Source: Panax quinquefolius (taxonomy: Eukaryota > Streptophyta > Magnoliopsida > Apiales > Araliaceae). From it: a stretch of DNA of 64,000 bases. The first letter of the stretch is position 1, and the number at the start of each line of letters is the position of its first letter. Below, one piece after another: positions 46,891-58,443 of the stretch. The notes under the pieces were generated by a model. It saw only the letters and a list, made by a program, of their open reading frames with translations, made no database searches and was not told the origin of the DNA. Location: positions 47,524,076 to 47,588,075 of the forward strand of contig CM035162.1 in the NCBI GenBank assembly GCA_020205615.1, written 5' to 3'. The position numbers and the translations under genes are program-made.

Positions 46891-48149
46891 CAAAACAAAA
46901 GGTTAATTGACATGTAACAAATTATCCCTATATTCGTGAGCCAATAAAATAGCACATAAACTTAGGTAGGTCATACTAGCGAAGGTATTCCCGCCTCTCC
47001 TCCTAGTACTATTCTCACATCTTAGCCAGGATCATATCCCTAAGCTCGATACCAACCGTGGCGCCCCCAAAATTAGGTATACATCACCCATCTTGGGTAG
47101 TCGATATACGGTATGTAATTTAAATACAACTTACTAATATAACTGCTGTGGTACAATACGACATAAACTGTGAGTTTGAATACAAATATTGTCTACTAGA
47201 TATTATACAAACTCAAAAGGAGTCCTCATTACAATTATTATCACACTATTTCACGAATAGTGAGGACTACTAATGCTATCCTCTCGACCATTACTCCGCT
47301 CCCCGACTCGTCCTAGCTATATTCTCATTTCACAAGAGAACAAAGGAAAGAAAGGGTGAGCTCAACTAGCTTCGAAGAAAAATATTATGACTAAGATAAT
47401 GCGTAATAAATTATCATTAGCCTCTGTAAAGTGTTAAACCGATAAAATATAATGAACATCAAGTTTAACTACAATGAACCAAAGAATCCATTAAAAGAGT
47501 CAAGTAGAAAATAAAATCTACTATCTTTTATGATTTAAAAGGTTTTTCATCATCATTATATAGTTGAGACTCACTTTAATAAATATTCCACATCATCGAA
47601 TCACCCCACACTACTTTCTGACCAAGGATATTCTTTAAGTATCACGACCACAATTATTCATGCATTACGGGCCAAGAATAGTTGTGTATTCATTAATGGT
47701 CATGATCATGCCAACAATCGTCCATCAATGCACTACTGACTCTCGAGGATTTTTACCACATCATTTGTAACATTACTACCATGATTACACCGAATAGTCT
47801 CTCGGTCATAATCATACCAAGTCCATCTATGCACTACACGCCACGTATGACTTTCAACATAATATAAACATGAGGATGATGACAATGATATAAGAATTCA
47901 ATAAAACAAGTTCAAGAATTAATTTATCTAGAACCAATAACATCCAAACCGTCGACATGATCTCGCTTTGAGAGTAAAAATTCAAGAATACCGAGAAGAA
48001 TATTTCCATGGAAGGATCTTTGGATGAAGCGAAATATCAAGAATATTCCACTAATTTCATGGAGTATAGAAGTCAAAGTTTTAACCAATCGGGTATAATA
48101 AAGAATGGAATAACAAAAGAAATCACCATGCATGCGATAGATCGCATGT

Positions 48150-48420
48150 GCGAGTTATTCCAATGTAATAATAAATAACGGAACCAGTCCCACAAAACGC
48201 ATGCATGTGATATTCCAATGAATAATAAAGAATGGAACCAGTCCGACGTAAAACACACGCATGTGATGTTCCAAAGAATAATAATAAAGATTTTAACCGG
48301 TCCGGTGTAAAACACACGCATGTGATATTCTAACGAATAATAATAAAAAATTTTAACCGTGTCCTGTTATAAAACACACGTGATGTGATGTTCCAATGTA
48401 ATAATAGAAGAATGTCACCA
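48150..48420 (-). repeat. About 57-bp tandem hairpin repeats in LTR B
   Basis: Homologous to the arrays in LTR A; several units have lost the TGGAAT half. Confidence 0.7.
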
Positions 48421-48820
48421 AGTATAGGGTAAACCACGATACAAAGTTATTCCAATGTAATAATAAGCAATGGAATAACAACAGTTCTCTTCATGAATAA
48501 GAAAGAATAACACTTACGGTACAACAAATAATATTCCCTACCTTAGAAGAACCGAATATTGGAAAAGTGAAGTAGCAGAATACTTTTCTTCTTTCTCTAT
48601 AGTTTTTCTCTCTAGAGTTTCAAAGTGAATTAAGTAAGAAATAATGAAGGAATGAGCTTTCTATTTATAGAAAAAGCGAGGGTGGCTCTTGGTCTTAACG
48701 AAGGGTCAAAATGACTCTTGTAATATTGAAGAGACAACTACTATTTCATGAAGGGGTAATTAACCTTGGAACAATCAAGAGGCGCTTAACTCTTGGTAAT
48801 ATTGATGGGACAACTACTAT

Positions 48821-48980
48821 TGACGAAGGTAAATACTATTGACGAAGGTAAATACTATTGACGAAGGTAATTACTATTCACAAAGGTAATTACTATTGAC
48901 GAAGGTAAATACTATTGACGAAGGTAAATATTATTGACGAAGGTAATTACTATTCACAAAGATAATTACTATTGACGAAG
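48821..48980 (-). repeat. 19-bp minisatellite, about 8 copies
   Basis: Unit TACTATTGACGAAGGTAAA with a variant TACTATTCACAAAGGTAAT. Not present in the LTRs of element A. Confidence 0.9.
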
Positions 48981-49668
48981 AGACTCTTAGATGATGATAT
49001 ATGGGCCCCCCATAAAATAACCAAACTTACCACAAACGTCTCATAACAGACTCTTTATATACATCAAGGATTGAATAAATATTACCACAAATTATTTTAT
49101 TTTTAATCAACACATATTTAATCTTTCAACAATTATTAATCATTTATAACTTGTCGTCTCAATTAATAATATAACATATTATACAGATGATACTGTGACA
49201 ATAATTGAATCAATAATATAAGAGATATGATGCAACAATTACTATAACAATAATTGAGTATAGCTAAGTGACTTCTCACGTAAGCATCAATAATCAATAC
49301 CATGTGCTACTATGCAACCATCACGCCAGACATTCTTGTTTTTTACCAATAGGGTAGTTCAATGAGCTTTTAACGGTAACACCTCCACCATTGTTATTTT
49401 TATAGAAAGATAATTTTGTCGTTTTCTAACTACGACATTACTTCCGCTAGGGGGTCCACTTAATGATTGAGTAGTCGTCATTTAATATTCCCCGACAAAA
49501 AAGAATATTCCCGTCCAAACGAATATTTTATAACAACTTGCTTACTTTGAAAAATTTATAAATATTACCCACAACTATAACATTATATCAAATTTATTCC
49601 ATAATATTCAAAAATAATATTTATAGAAAATTCATCTTTATTTATAAAAGTTTGGGTCTTACAGATAA

Positions 49669-50243
49669 TGTAATACCCTTAAAAAAAAATATTAAATAAA
49701 AAAAAACTATTTTGTTTTAAAACATATTAATTAGACTTTGTCATTTATTTGGGTCAAACTAGTTATTTAATTTGTGTGGGCTAATAAGTATTAATAAGAG
49801 ATGAGTAAATTAATTTAGTACAATTTGGACTTTTATACTAATTGGGTCTAATTGATATTTGTGTGATATCAAAATCCTATTATAATTAGGAGAATTAATA
49901 AAATCTATTAATAAATAAATACATAGCTAAACCTAATTTACTTAAGCATTACACCTAATTTGTAACCAAAAGAAAAGATAAAGAAGGAGGCGGAGAGAGT
50001 GAGAGAGAACAAAAGGAAAGAAGCAAGAAAAAAAACAAAAAAACTTTTGATCAAGGTAAATAATTACTTTCTTGATAAACATCTTTATATATGTCCATGA
50101 TTTTATTTGGATATTGGTGCCATCAAAAGGTGTTTTCGGTAAGAATTGTAATACTATGGAATAAAATAAAATAATTATTTTATATTTGTATATCCTGGTA
50201 ATGATTAGTAGTTTTAGATTTATATATATATATATGTGTGTGT

Positions 50244-50276
<33 letters not shown>

Positions 50277-52206
50277 GTCCCTTACACATCAAATTGGAAG
50301 AGCATGCAGAGAGAGTAAATGACTTATTTATTAGTTTATTAATAGTATACAATGATGTTTTGGTGTATGTTTTTAAATTGGAACTCTTGCAACAATGAAT
50401 GTATATAATTTTTGATATGGGATCCGAGTGCATAATATACAATATATTTGGTTCGGTAATTATACTCATGATACAAGTTTTATGCGTACACTTGTTAGAA
50501 CAATGGATGAGTTAATATATCGTACATAAAGAATTATAAAATGTTATATAATATTATTTTAATAATAAGAGTAATAATTTGAGTCTTGAAAAAAAAGAAT
50601 AAATTATTAATTAGTAATTTAACATATGTTTTATTATTTAATTTCTATTAATTTGTGTAATTAGTTCGGACGGAGGAAATTTAAAAAGTTATATTTGGAA
50701 TATAAATTTTGGAGTATTAGTAATTGATATAAGGCGATGATTAAAGGCATATTAAATAGATTATGAATTATTTTGGAATTTTTAGCTGGGATTATTTTTA
50801 ATTTGAGGTGAATATGTTTAGGTTGTGAATAACGTTTCGTATTTGATATTGTTGGCATTTGAGGGTAAGATTTTGTGGAGTGTGCTATAAATGATTTGGA
50901 AGTATCAGGTACGGATTTCGTACTCATTCAGCGACATTCTTGTTATATTTGATTTGTTTGTTTTATCCCTTATTTTGAATTTCGTTATTATTTCACATAA
51001 TTGTTTCTTGTGAAATTCATATAATAGTTTCATTTTGGAGTTGATAAATATGACTCGTATTTGTACTCTTTGAGTTAGGTTATCATGCTTAGTATTTATT
51101 CTTGATAATTGTAGAAGCGATGCGTATTCTACCTTCTTTTGAGATATTCGACTATAATTTGATTTGGTTCAACATGTATATATAACCCTTTTGTTGGTAT
51201 TATATCGCATATGTTGTGACATGATATTTTTGTTAGAATATATCGTAGGGTATACTTGAGCTATAACCACCGTGTGGGTACCATGTGCATGTCGCTCTTG
51301 CACGAGAGGATGATACTTTCCGTGGCGGTGTGATTAGTCCACGACGTCTCCGCTTTTGGGCTCCGGAGGAAGTGGGCCATTTGGTGTTTTTGTTGTGGGG
51401 GCGTATGGGTTAACCCTAGTTTTACGTTACATGGATTGGTGATGTTGTGCCAAATACACACCTATCCGATTTGCATACATTTGGATTCGCGGTCCAATGT
51501 GTGATTTGCCTGTGTAGCATTATTTTGGTTGCCTGTGTGGCATCATTTGACTTTCATGTGTGGCATCATTTGACTTGCCTGTGTGGTATTATTTTAACTT
51601 ACCTATGTGGCATTGTTTGGACTTACATGTGTGGGAATGTATATTTCTGAGCTCACTCGGTATGAAATAATACCCAACCATTTGATTCAACATATTATTT
51701 CATTGTATTAGTTTTGTTTATTTCAGTTCAGTTCAATTCATTGAGTTAGTTACTTTAGTTCGTTATTTCTTTATTCTTCTATTGGTTTCGTCAATTTTGT
51801 TTATTCAGATATATTCCATTCAGATCTTTAAAGATTATATTTTCATCCGTATTTACACTTGAGGCTTTGTTCAGTATTTTGTCTCAATTATTTTCGTATA
51901 TCAGTTGCATATCCTTTATATATCTATATCCGTACTGGGCAATTAGCTCATGCTGTGTTTTTCTTCCGGCAGGTTTGCAGGGGTGATTCAGGGCTAGTGT
52001 GGTGAGAGAGTTGCCTTTGACCATCTAAGTTGATTTGATTTTAAGTTTTGATTATTTTGACTCTGTTTGGAGAATTGTATTTAGTACTTTATTAATGGAT
52101 CGCCACTATTAATATTTTGAAGTTATTAGTGCTCTGTTTACTAATTTTGAGGTTTGTTGTGCTTTGCACGTGACCTCCCTTTCTTTTTCGGGAAGGGGGT
52201 GTTACA
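49669..52206 (+). mobile_element. Element C 5' LTR
   Basis: TGTAATACCC start, GGGGGTGTTACA end. Contains (AT)n(GT)n at 50220-50276 and five or six degenerate copies of a 23-26 bp unit (TTGCCTGTGTGGCATCATT) at about 51506-51635. Confidence 0.9.
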
Positions 52207-53309
52207 GAGATGGTATCAGAGCTTAGGTTCTTTCTTATAGAAAACCTATTTAGGTTTGACCTGTGAGTTGTGGGTAAATCACTGGGTAGACGTAGGAGTT
52301 TGATTCTATTTAGTTCCTTGTTTGGTAGGTCTCTATTTTGACCAACTGTCGATTTCCTTTCGATTTGTAGTTGATTTGAAGAAAGTGGAATAATTTGTTA
52401 AGGTGATTTAGTAATGATATTAGTTAAGAATTGTGATTTAATCATTGAGGTGAATAAAGTTATACTTTGTACAGATAAGAAGTGATCTTATATGAGATGT
52501 GATTATGATGTGAGTATTTGCATCGACGAGTATTTGATTTTGGAAAATTATTTGTTAGAGTTGTTTTTTTATGAAAATTATTATGATCGTTGGATTGAGG
52601 ATTTGATTTGAGTTAGATTTTAATATATGTTAAGCTGTGAATAATTTGAGGTATGTGTGTCGGTGGGATAATACGATAAAGTGAAAACTATTAAGTACGT
52701 ACAGAGGATCCCTTGTAATTTTGAATTATTGTAGAGATTTGAGGTAATTAGATTAATGTTTTGGAGTAAATGAATTTTGCGGTTATTTCCTAGTAGAATA
52801 TTGGAGTTAGTTTATATGAATTTTTTTTGTACTAAGATAGTAAGAGGAGATCTTGGAATTTGTTGGGTTAGAATTTGCACTAAGAGATAATTGATTTATT
52901 AAATGATTTAAGAGATTTTGAATAATTATAGTTTGCTTATTCGGATAGTAGAATATTTGACTTAGAGTTAATATGATGATAAAAAGATCTTAGTAGTATA
53001 TTCTTTATTGTAATAATATTTAAGAACTAACTAGTTCGAATTGAGGTTTGAATATTTTGAAGCTCTTGAGGATTTACGAAAAGTTGATATAATTTGTAGA
53101 GTTGTTTGGTTTATCCGATATCCTTGGAGTTTGTATGATTTTATGTAAATTAAATAAAAATAATTTGTTAAATCTTTGTCATATGTGGAACATAAACATT
53201 TTACGAATTAAAAATAATTTTAAATATTTTGGGTATTTGAATCGTACTTGGATGAAGAGAAATTTTTGTGATTTTGAATTATGTTCCGAAGAGTACGTTT
53301 ACAAAAATT
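52207..53309 (+). other. Non-coding internal region of element C
   Basis: Primer-binding site GGTATCAGAGC at about 52212-52222, then AT-rich sequence without a recognisable protein. The 53102-53311 ORF shows no family motif. Confidence 0.5.
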
Positions 53310-53490
53310 AAACTCAAAGATATTAGCGACGGCTCGCACCAACGGTGGATCATGTGATCTAATTTGATGCAACGCAAAGAACCTTACCAAGGCTTGGCAC
53401 GGCAGCTGACGAATCTTTTACAAATTCATGGATAATTGTGTGGACCGATGGACTTACCAGCGTTGATTGTTACAAAAGGTGCTGCTACGT
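53310..53490 (+). pseudogene. Fragment of a bacterial/plastid-type small-subunit (16S) rRNA gene
   Basis: AAACTCAAAG at 53310, then ACGGCTCGCAC, GGTGGATCATGTG, TTTGATGC and CAACGCAAAGAACCTTACC (53370-53388). The last differs by one base from the conserved 16S block before the V6 loop. The order and spacing follow 16S rRNA around E. coli 906-1055, ending in a weak GGTGCTGC match at 53478-53485. Divergence is substantial and there are indels. Probably an organelle-derived fragment inside element C; not a working rRNA. Confidence 0.75.
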
Positions 53491-53519
53491 GTTAGTTAAA
53501 TTTTTTTTTTGTAGCTTAT

Positions 53520-53570
53520 TTGAATTCCGAGGACGGAATTATTTTAAGGGGTGAAAAATGTATTAATCCA
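53520..53570 (+). mobile_element. Second polypurine tract and LTR-start remnant inside element C
   Basis: GAATTCCGAGGACGGAATT, TTTTAAGGGG and ATGTATTAATCC repeat the layout found at 53855-53905 before the true 3' LTR. This suggests a nested or duplicated element end. Confidence 0.5.
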
Positions 53571-53746
53571 TTTTTTTAAATAATTAAATATTAATTGATT
53601 TTATTTTATACAATTATATTTAAATTGAAAAAGGTAAATGATTCTTTTTCCCCTTTTTTCTTCCTTGTTTTGTGTGCAAAATTAAAGTCTTTAAGTAAAT
53701 AATTAAATAACTGATTAAATTAAAATTGAGGAAGATAATTCCTTTT

Positions 53747-53842
53747 GTTAAAGTCTTGTGGTAAAATCATTCAGAGCGGAAAGTTACCTGGGAGATAGAG
53801 AAGTCTATTCGAGCGGAGTATCCGCATCTTTTTGATAATTAG
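53747..53842 (+). pseudogene. Chromodomain remnant of element C
   Basis: Reads VKVLW, stop, NHSERKVTWEIEKSIRAEYP then HLFDN and TAG, the C-terminal chromodomain of a Tekay-type integrase with an internal stop. It shows that the non-coding element derives from a coding chromovirus. Confidence 0.75.
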
Positions 53843-53895
53843 CTACGTTCATTCTTTTGATTCCGGGGACGGAATCCTTTTTAAGGGGGAGGTAA

Positions 53896-54448
53896 TGTAA
53901 TACCCGAAAAAAAAATTAAATAATAATAAAAAACTATTTTGTTTTAAAACATATTAATTAGACTTTGTCATTTATTTGAGTCAAACTAGTTATTTAATTT
54001 GTGTGGGCTAATAAGTATTAATAAGAGATGAGTAAATTAATTTAGTACAATTTGGGCTTTTATACTAATTGGGTCTAATTGATATTTGTGTGATATCAAA
54101 ATCATATTATAATTAGGAGAATTAATAAAATCTATTAATAAATAAATACATAGCTAAACCTAATTTACTTAAGCATTACACCTAATTTGTAACTGAAAGA
54201 AAAGATAAAGAAGGAGGCGGAGAGATAGAGAGAGAACAAAAGGAAAGAAGCAGGAAAAAAAAACAAAAAAAACTTTTGATCAAGGTAAATAATTACTTTC
54301 TTGATAAACATCTTTATATATGTCCATGATTTTATTTGGAAATTGGTGCCATTAAAAGGTGTTTTCGGTAAGAATTGTAATACTATGGAATAAAATAAAA
54401 TAATTATTATATATTTGTATATCCTGGTAATGATTAGTAGTTTTAGAT

Positions 54449-54502
<54 letters not shown>

Positions 54503-55838
54503 CCTTACACATCAAATTGGAAGAGCATGCAGAGAGAGTAAATGACTTATTTATTAGTTTATTAATAGTATGCAATGATGTTCTGGTGTATGTTTTTAAA
54601 TTGGAGCTCTTGCAACAATGAATGTATATAATTTTTGATATGGGATCCGAGTGCATAGTATATAATATATTTGGTTCGGTAATTATACTCACGATACAAG
54701 TTTTATGCGTACATTTGTTAGAACAATGGATGAGTTAATATACCGTACATAAAGAATTATAAAATGTTATATAATATTATTTTAATAATAAGAGTAATAA
54801 TTTGAGTCTTGAAAAAAAAAGAATAAATTATTAATTAGTAATTTAACATATGTTTTATTATTTAATTTCTATTAATTTGTGTAATTAGTTCGGACGGAGG
54901 AAATTTAAAGAGTTATATTTGGAATATAAATTTTGGAGTATTAATAATTGATATAAGGCGATGATTAAAGGCATATTAAATAGATTATGAATTATTTTGG
55001 AATTTTTAGCTGGGATTATTTTTAATTTGAGGTGAATATGTTTAGGTTGTGAATAACGTTTCGTATTTGATATCGTTGACATTTAAGGGTAAGATTTTGT
55101 GGAGTGTGCTATAAATGGTTTGGAAGTATCAGGTACGGATTTCGTACTCTTTCAGCGACATTCTTGTTATATTTGATTTGTTTGTTTTATCCCTTATTTC
55201 GAATTTCGTTATTATTTCACATAATTGTTTCTTGTGAAATTCATATAATAGTTTCATTTTGGAGTTTATAAATATGACTCATATTTGTACTCTTTGAGTT
55301 AGGTTATCATGCTTAGTATTTATTCTTGATAATTGTAGAGCGCCATACATATTCTTTACCTTCTTTTGAGATATTGTGACTATAATTTGATTTGGTTCAA
55401 CACGTACATATAGAACCCTTTTGTTGGTATTATGTCGCATATGTTGTGACATGATATTTTTGTTAGAATATATCCTAGGGTATACTTTAGCTATAACCAC
55501 CTGTGGGGGTACCACATGCATGTCGTCTTGGCACGAGAGGCATGACACTTTCCGTGGCGGTGTGATTAGTCCACGGCGTCTCCGTTTTGGGCTCCTGAGG
55601 AAGTGGGCCATTTGGTGTTTTGTTGTTGGAGGTGTATGGGTTAACCCTAGTTTTCTGTTATGCGGATTGGTGATGTTGTGCCAAATACACCTATCCGATT
55701 TGCATACATTTGGATTCGCGGTCCAATGTGTGATTTGCCTGTATGGCATTATTTTGGTTGCCTGTGTGGCATCATTTGACTTTCATGTGTGGCATTATTT
55801 GACTTGCCTGTGTGGTATTATTTTGACTTGCCTATGTG
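53896..55838 (+). mobile_element. Element C 3' LTR, truncated
   Basis: Matches the 5' LTR from TGTAATACCC through the CTGTGTGGCAT repeats (about 55735-55838), then changes abruptly to the gag leader of element D at CTATGTG/CTTGTTTTGTGG. (AT)n(GT)n at 54450-54502. Confidence 0.88.
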
Positions 55839-55862
55839 CTTGTTTTGTGGAAGTATTTGAAA

Positions 55863-56560
55863 ATGACATCCGAAAATGTTGAGATAAGCAATGAAGCACA
55901 TGAGACCGTTGAGTCACCAACGATCAATACCCATGATAATGTGCATCAAGATGGCAATAATCCTCAAGAAAACAACAACGCTGACCAAATGATGAACGAT
56001 GGGATGTTCAGAGGCTTTATGCAATTCATACAACATCAAGCGAGAGTGGCTCCTGTTCAAAATATAGGTGGAAATACTGGCAACTCACGGATGGTCACTG
56101 CTAAACAGTTCAAGGAGCTGGGACCACCGGAGTTTATTGGAGAGCCAAAACCACATAAGGCGGAGACGTGGATAAAGCAGATCACCAAGATATTTGATGT
56201 CTTGGGATGCTCCGAGGAGCAAAAGGTTCCCTTTGCCACCTTTATGTTGCGAGGAGAGGCAGATTCTAATAACTGTTCAACGACAAGTACTTTTCCGAAA
56301 GTATTCATCACATGAAAGAGGTAGAGTTCATCAAGATGGAGTAGAACAATATGACCCTGTCACAGTACGAAGCTAAGTTTGCCGAGTTGTCCCGGTTTGC
56401 GTCCCACTTGGTTGATAATTAGGAGAGAATGACGCGGATGTTTCTAAGAGGTTTAAAACCCGAGATACGTCAATGCTTAATTTCTCACAAATTGTGTTTG
56501 TATTCAGATGTTGTAAATAGGGCTCAGTTATTGGAGCGTGATAATGAGTCAACCCAACTA
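55863..56560 (+). pseudogene. Element D gag
   Basis: ATG at 55863 opens MTSENVEISNEAHETVESPT. GNTGNSRMVTAKQFKELGPP and WIKQITKIFDVLGCSEEQKV follow in one frame to about 56260. A deletion and frameshift then remove part of the capsid domain; MTRMFLRGLKPEIRQCLISH resumes at 56429 after a TAG at 56420. Confidence 0.85.
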
Positions 56561-57451
56561 AGAGAGAGCAGCCGACAAAATGATAATACCAGTGGTAGCA
56601 GTCATCGAAGCGGTGACAACAAACGTGGAGGGAATCAACATGCCAGAAATGTTAACCACTTCGGTGGTAATTATGGCCAAGATAATAGAAGTGGAAATTT
56701 CAAGAAGCGGAGATTTAACAATGATGGAAAGACCTCATCACAAGCACATGTTGTTAAGGAAGGGGAACGACAGCCAATCGTATGTTACAAATGCGAGGGA
56801 GGACATATCATCCGAATCAGACGCAAAGAATCCAAAGCGTGTTATAATTGCGGAAGAGAAGATCACCTTGCCCGCTTTTGTCATGCACCGAAGTCAAGTC
56901 CAGCTGGGATGGAGGCAACAAAGGCTGTCCTAGACAAGACAAAACCGGTAGTTCAAGGGAGAGCGATTGTCGTAACCTCCCAAAAAGCGAGGAATCCAAA
57001 CGAGGTGATCACGGGTAAGCTAATCATAAACTCTAGCGAAGTCTATAACTTATTTGATACCGGTTCTACCCATTCTTTTATTTCTCCTACTTGCGCTCAA
57101 CGTTTAAATTTGACTCCGGAGAAATTAGACTTTGACTTATCTGTTGAAACTCCGTTGGGAGAAACCTTCATTACATCCACTTTTTATAAGTCTTGTTTGA
57201 TTCAAATTGGTAACCGCACGTTACCTATCGATCTTATCTCCTTAAAAATACTTGCATTTGACGTGATTCTATGGATTGATTGGTTAACTACTCATCATGC
57301 TAAAATTGATTGTTTTCGTAAGGTTGTTAGCTTTCATATTCCTAATCAACCTATTATGCGAATTCAAGCGACCAAACCATTAAAATCAATTATGGTCATC
57401 TCAAGCCATAAAGCTATTCGCTTATTGAAAACGGATGTCAAGCTTTCTTAG
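56429..57451 (+). pseudogene. Element D zinc knuckle and protease, protease intact
   Basis: A 340-residue open frame. The first knuckle is damaged (CYKCEGGHIIRI); the second, CYNCGREDHLARFC, is complete. The protease has the active site LFDTGSTHSFIS at about 57049-57084 and DVILWIDWLTTHHAKID. It ends at TAG 57449-57451, before the reverse transcriptase. Confidence 0.85.
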
Positions 57452-57454
57452 CTC

Positions 57455-58119
57455 ATGTCACGATTTAAACAAAAATACGCCGATTTGAATGATATTTCTA
57501 TTGTTAATAAATTTCAAGAAGTATTCCTCAAGAACTTCCCGGCCTACCCCGTGAGCGTGAAATTGAGTTTGGTATCGACCTTGAACCCTAAGACAAAACC
57601 TATTTCCAAAGTCCCATATCGAATGGCTCCTATTGAACTTCAAGAGTTAAAAATCCAACTGCAGGAATTGTTAGACATCGGTTTCATTCGACCTAGTATG
57701 TCTCCTTGGGGTGTTCCTGTTCTATTCGTGAAAAAGAAATATGGAAGTATGTGACTTTGTATTGATTATCGGGAGTTGAATCATGTCACCATCAAAAATA
57801 GGTACCCGTTGCCTTGCATTGATGACCTGTTTGACCAGTTGCAAGGCGCCAAATTCTTTTTAAAGATCGATCTTTGTTCTGGATATCATCAGTTGAAGAT
57901 TAAAACTGATGACATTCCAAAGACTACTTTCGTAACTCCGATGCAGGCAATCTGAATTACTAGTTATGTCTTTTGGATCGACTAATGCTCCTCTTTATAT
58001 TTCATGGATATGATGAATCGAGTATTCAAGGAATATTTGGATCACTTTGTGGTCATCTTTATTGATGACATCCTCATTTACTCCAAAAGCCATGAAGATC
58101 ATGAGCAACACTTGAGCTG
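57455..58119 (+). pseudogene. Element D reverse transcriptase
   Basis: From VNKFQEVF through [40 protein letters not shown], a TGA at 57752 in the RLCIDYREL block, [14 protein letters not shown], and the catalytic [11 protein letters not shown] at about 58051-58090. Unlike A and B it keeps both Asp residues. It is cut off near 58119. Confidence 0.85.
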
Positions 58120-58249
58120 ATACTCATGTGATGATGCCGAATATACGAGTATAATCGACTTTAATCGATAAAGTTAAAGCTGCTCAAGCTACAGACTTGG
58201 AGCTGATGCGTATGAGGAAGAAAGTGCAAGAAGGTGCTATTCCGCAAGC

Positions 58250-58441
58250 AAGAATCAATGAAGAAGGAATACTTCGAGTCAACTCCAGATTTTGTGTTCC
58301 TAACGATTCTGACTTATAGTATAAAATCATGATGGAGGCGCATAACACACCGTTTGTAATCCATCCTGGGAGTACCAAAATGTATCGTGATCTTCAATAT
58401 ACATTTTAGTGGAGCAATATAAAGAGAGAGATAGCGGGGTT
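58250..58441 (+). pseudogene. Element D integrase N-terminal fragment
   Basis: ILRVNSRFCVPND, two stops, then IMMEAHNTPFVIHPGSTKMY and WSNIKREIAGF. Terminated by the LTR of element E. Confidence 0.8.
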
Positions 58442-58443
58442 TA

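Larger units (their letters stand above)
42987..47058 (-). mobile_element. Element B body: truncated relative of element A
   Basis: Collinear with the internal part of A from integrase core to primer-binding site but lacking the chromodomain end and polypurine tract. Minus strand GGTATCGAGCTTAGG at about 47053-47035 is the primer-binding site. Many small indels break every frame. Confidence 0.85.
47059..49663 (-). mobile_element. Element B 5' LTR
   Basis: Minus orientation, 2605 bp, from TGTAAGACCCAAAC at 49663 to GGGGGCGCCA. Same family as LTR A but with an added 19-bp minisatellite. Confidence 0.85.
49669..55838 (+). mobile_element. Element C: LARD-like non-autonomous chromovirus derivative
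   Basis: Direct LTRs (49669-52206 and 53896-55838, the latter cut short) flank 1.69 kb without gag or pol. A primer-binding site GGTATCAGAGCTTAGG follows the 5' LTR. A chromodomain remnant and a polypurine tract (TTAAGGGGGAGGTAA) precede the 3' LTR. The LTRs look highly similar by eye, so insertion was comparatively recent. Confidence 0.88.
55838..58443 (+). mobile_element. Element D: internal fragment of the element A family, plus strand
   Basis: Begins in the leader about 25 bp before the gag ATG and ends in the integrase, where element E interrupts. No LTR of its own in the window. The body is collinear with A except for a deletion that joins the end of reverse transcriptase to the RNase H-integrase spacer at about 58120. 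Confidence 0.87.

Noticed and set aside
50186..50398. ORFs over the (AT)n(GT)n repeats in LTRs C (also 54415-54621 and minus-strand 49942-50469)
   Set aside because: They are translations of dinucleotide repeats and LTR sequence; near-identical versions in both LTRs show that they follow the LTR, not a gene.
53310..53490. A working organellar or bacterial rRNA gene
   Set aside because: Only about 180 bp with indels and many changes, lying inside an LTR element; a fragment only.
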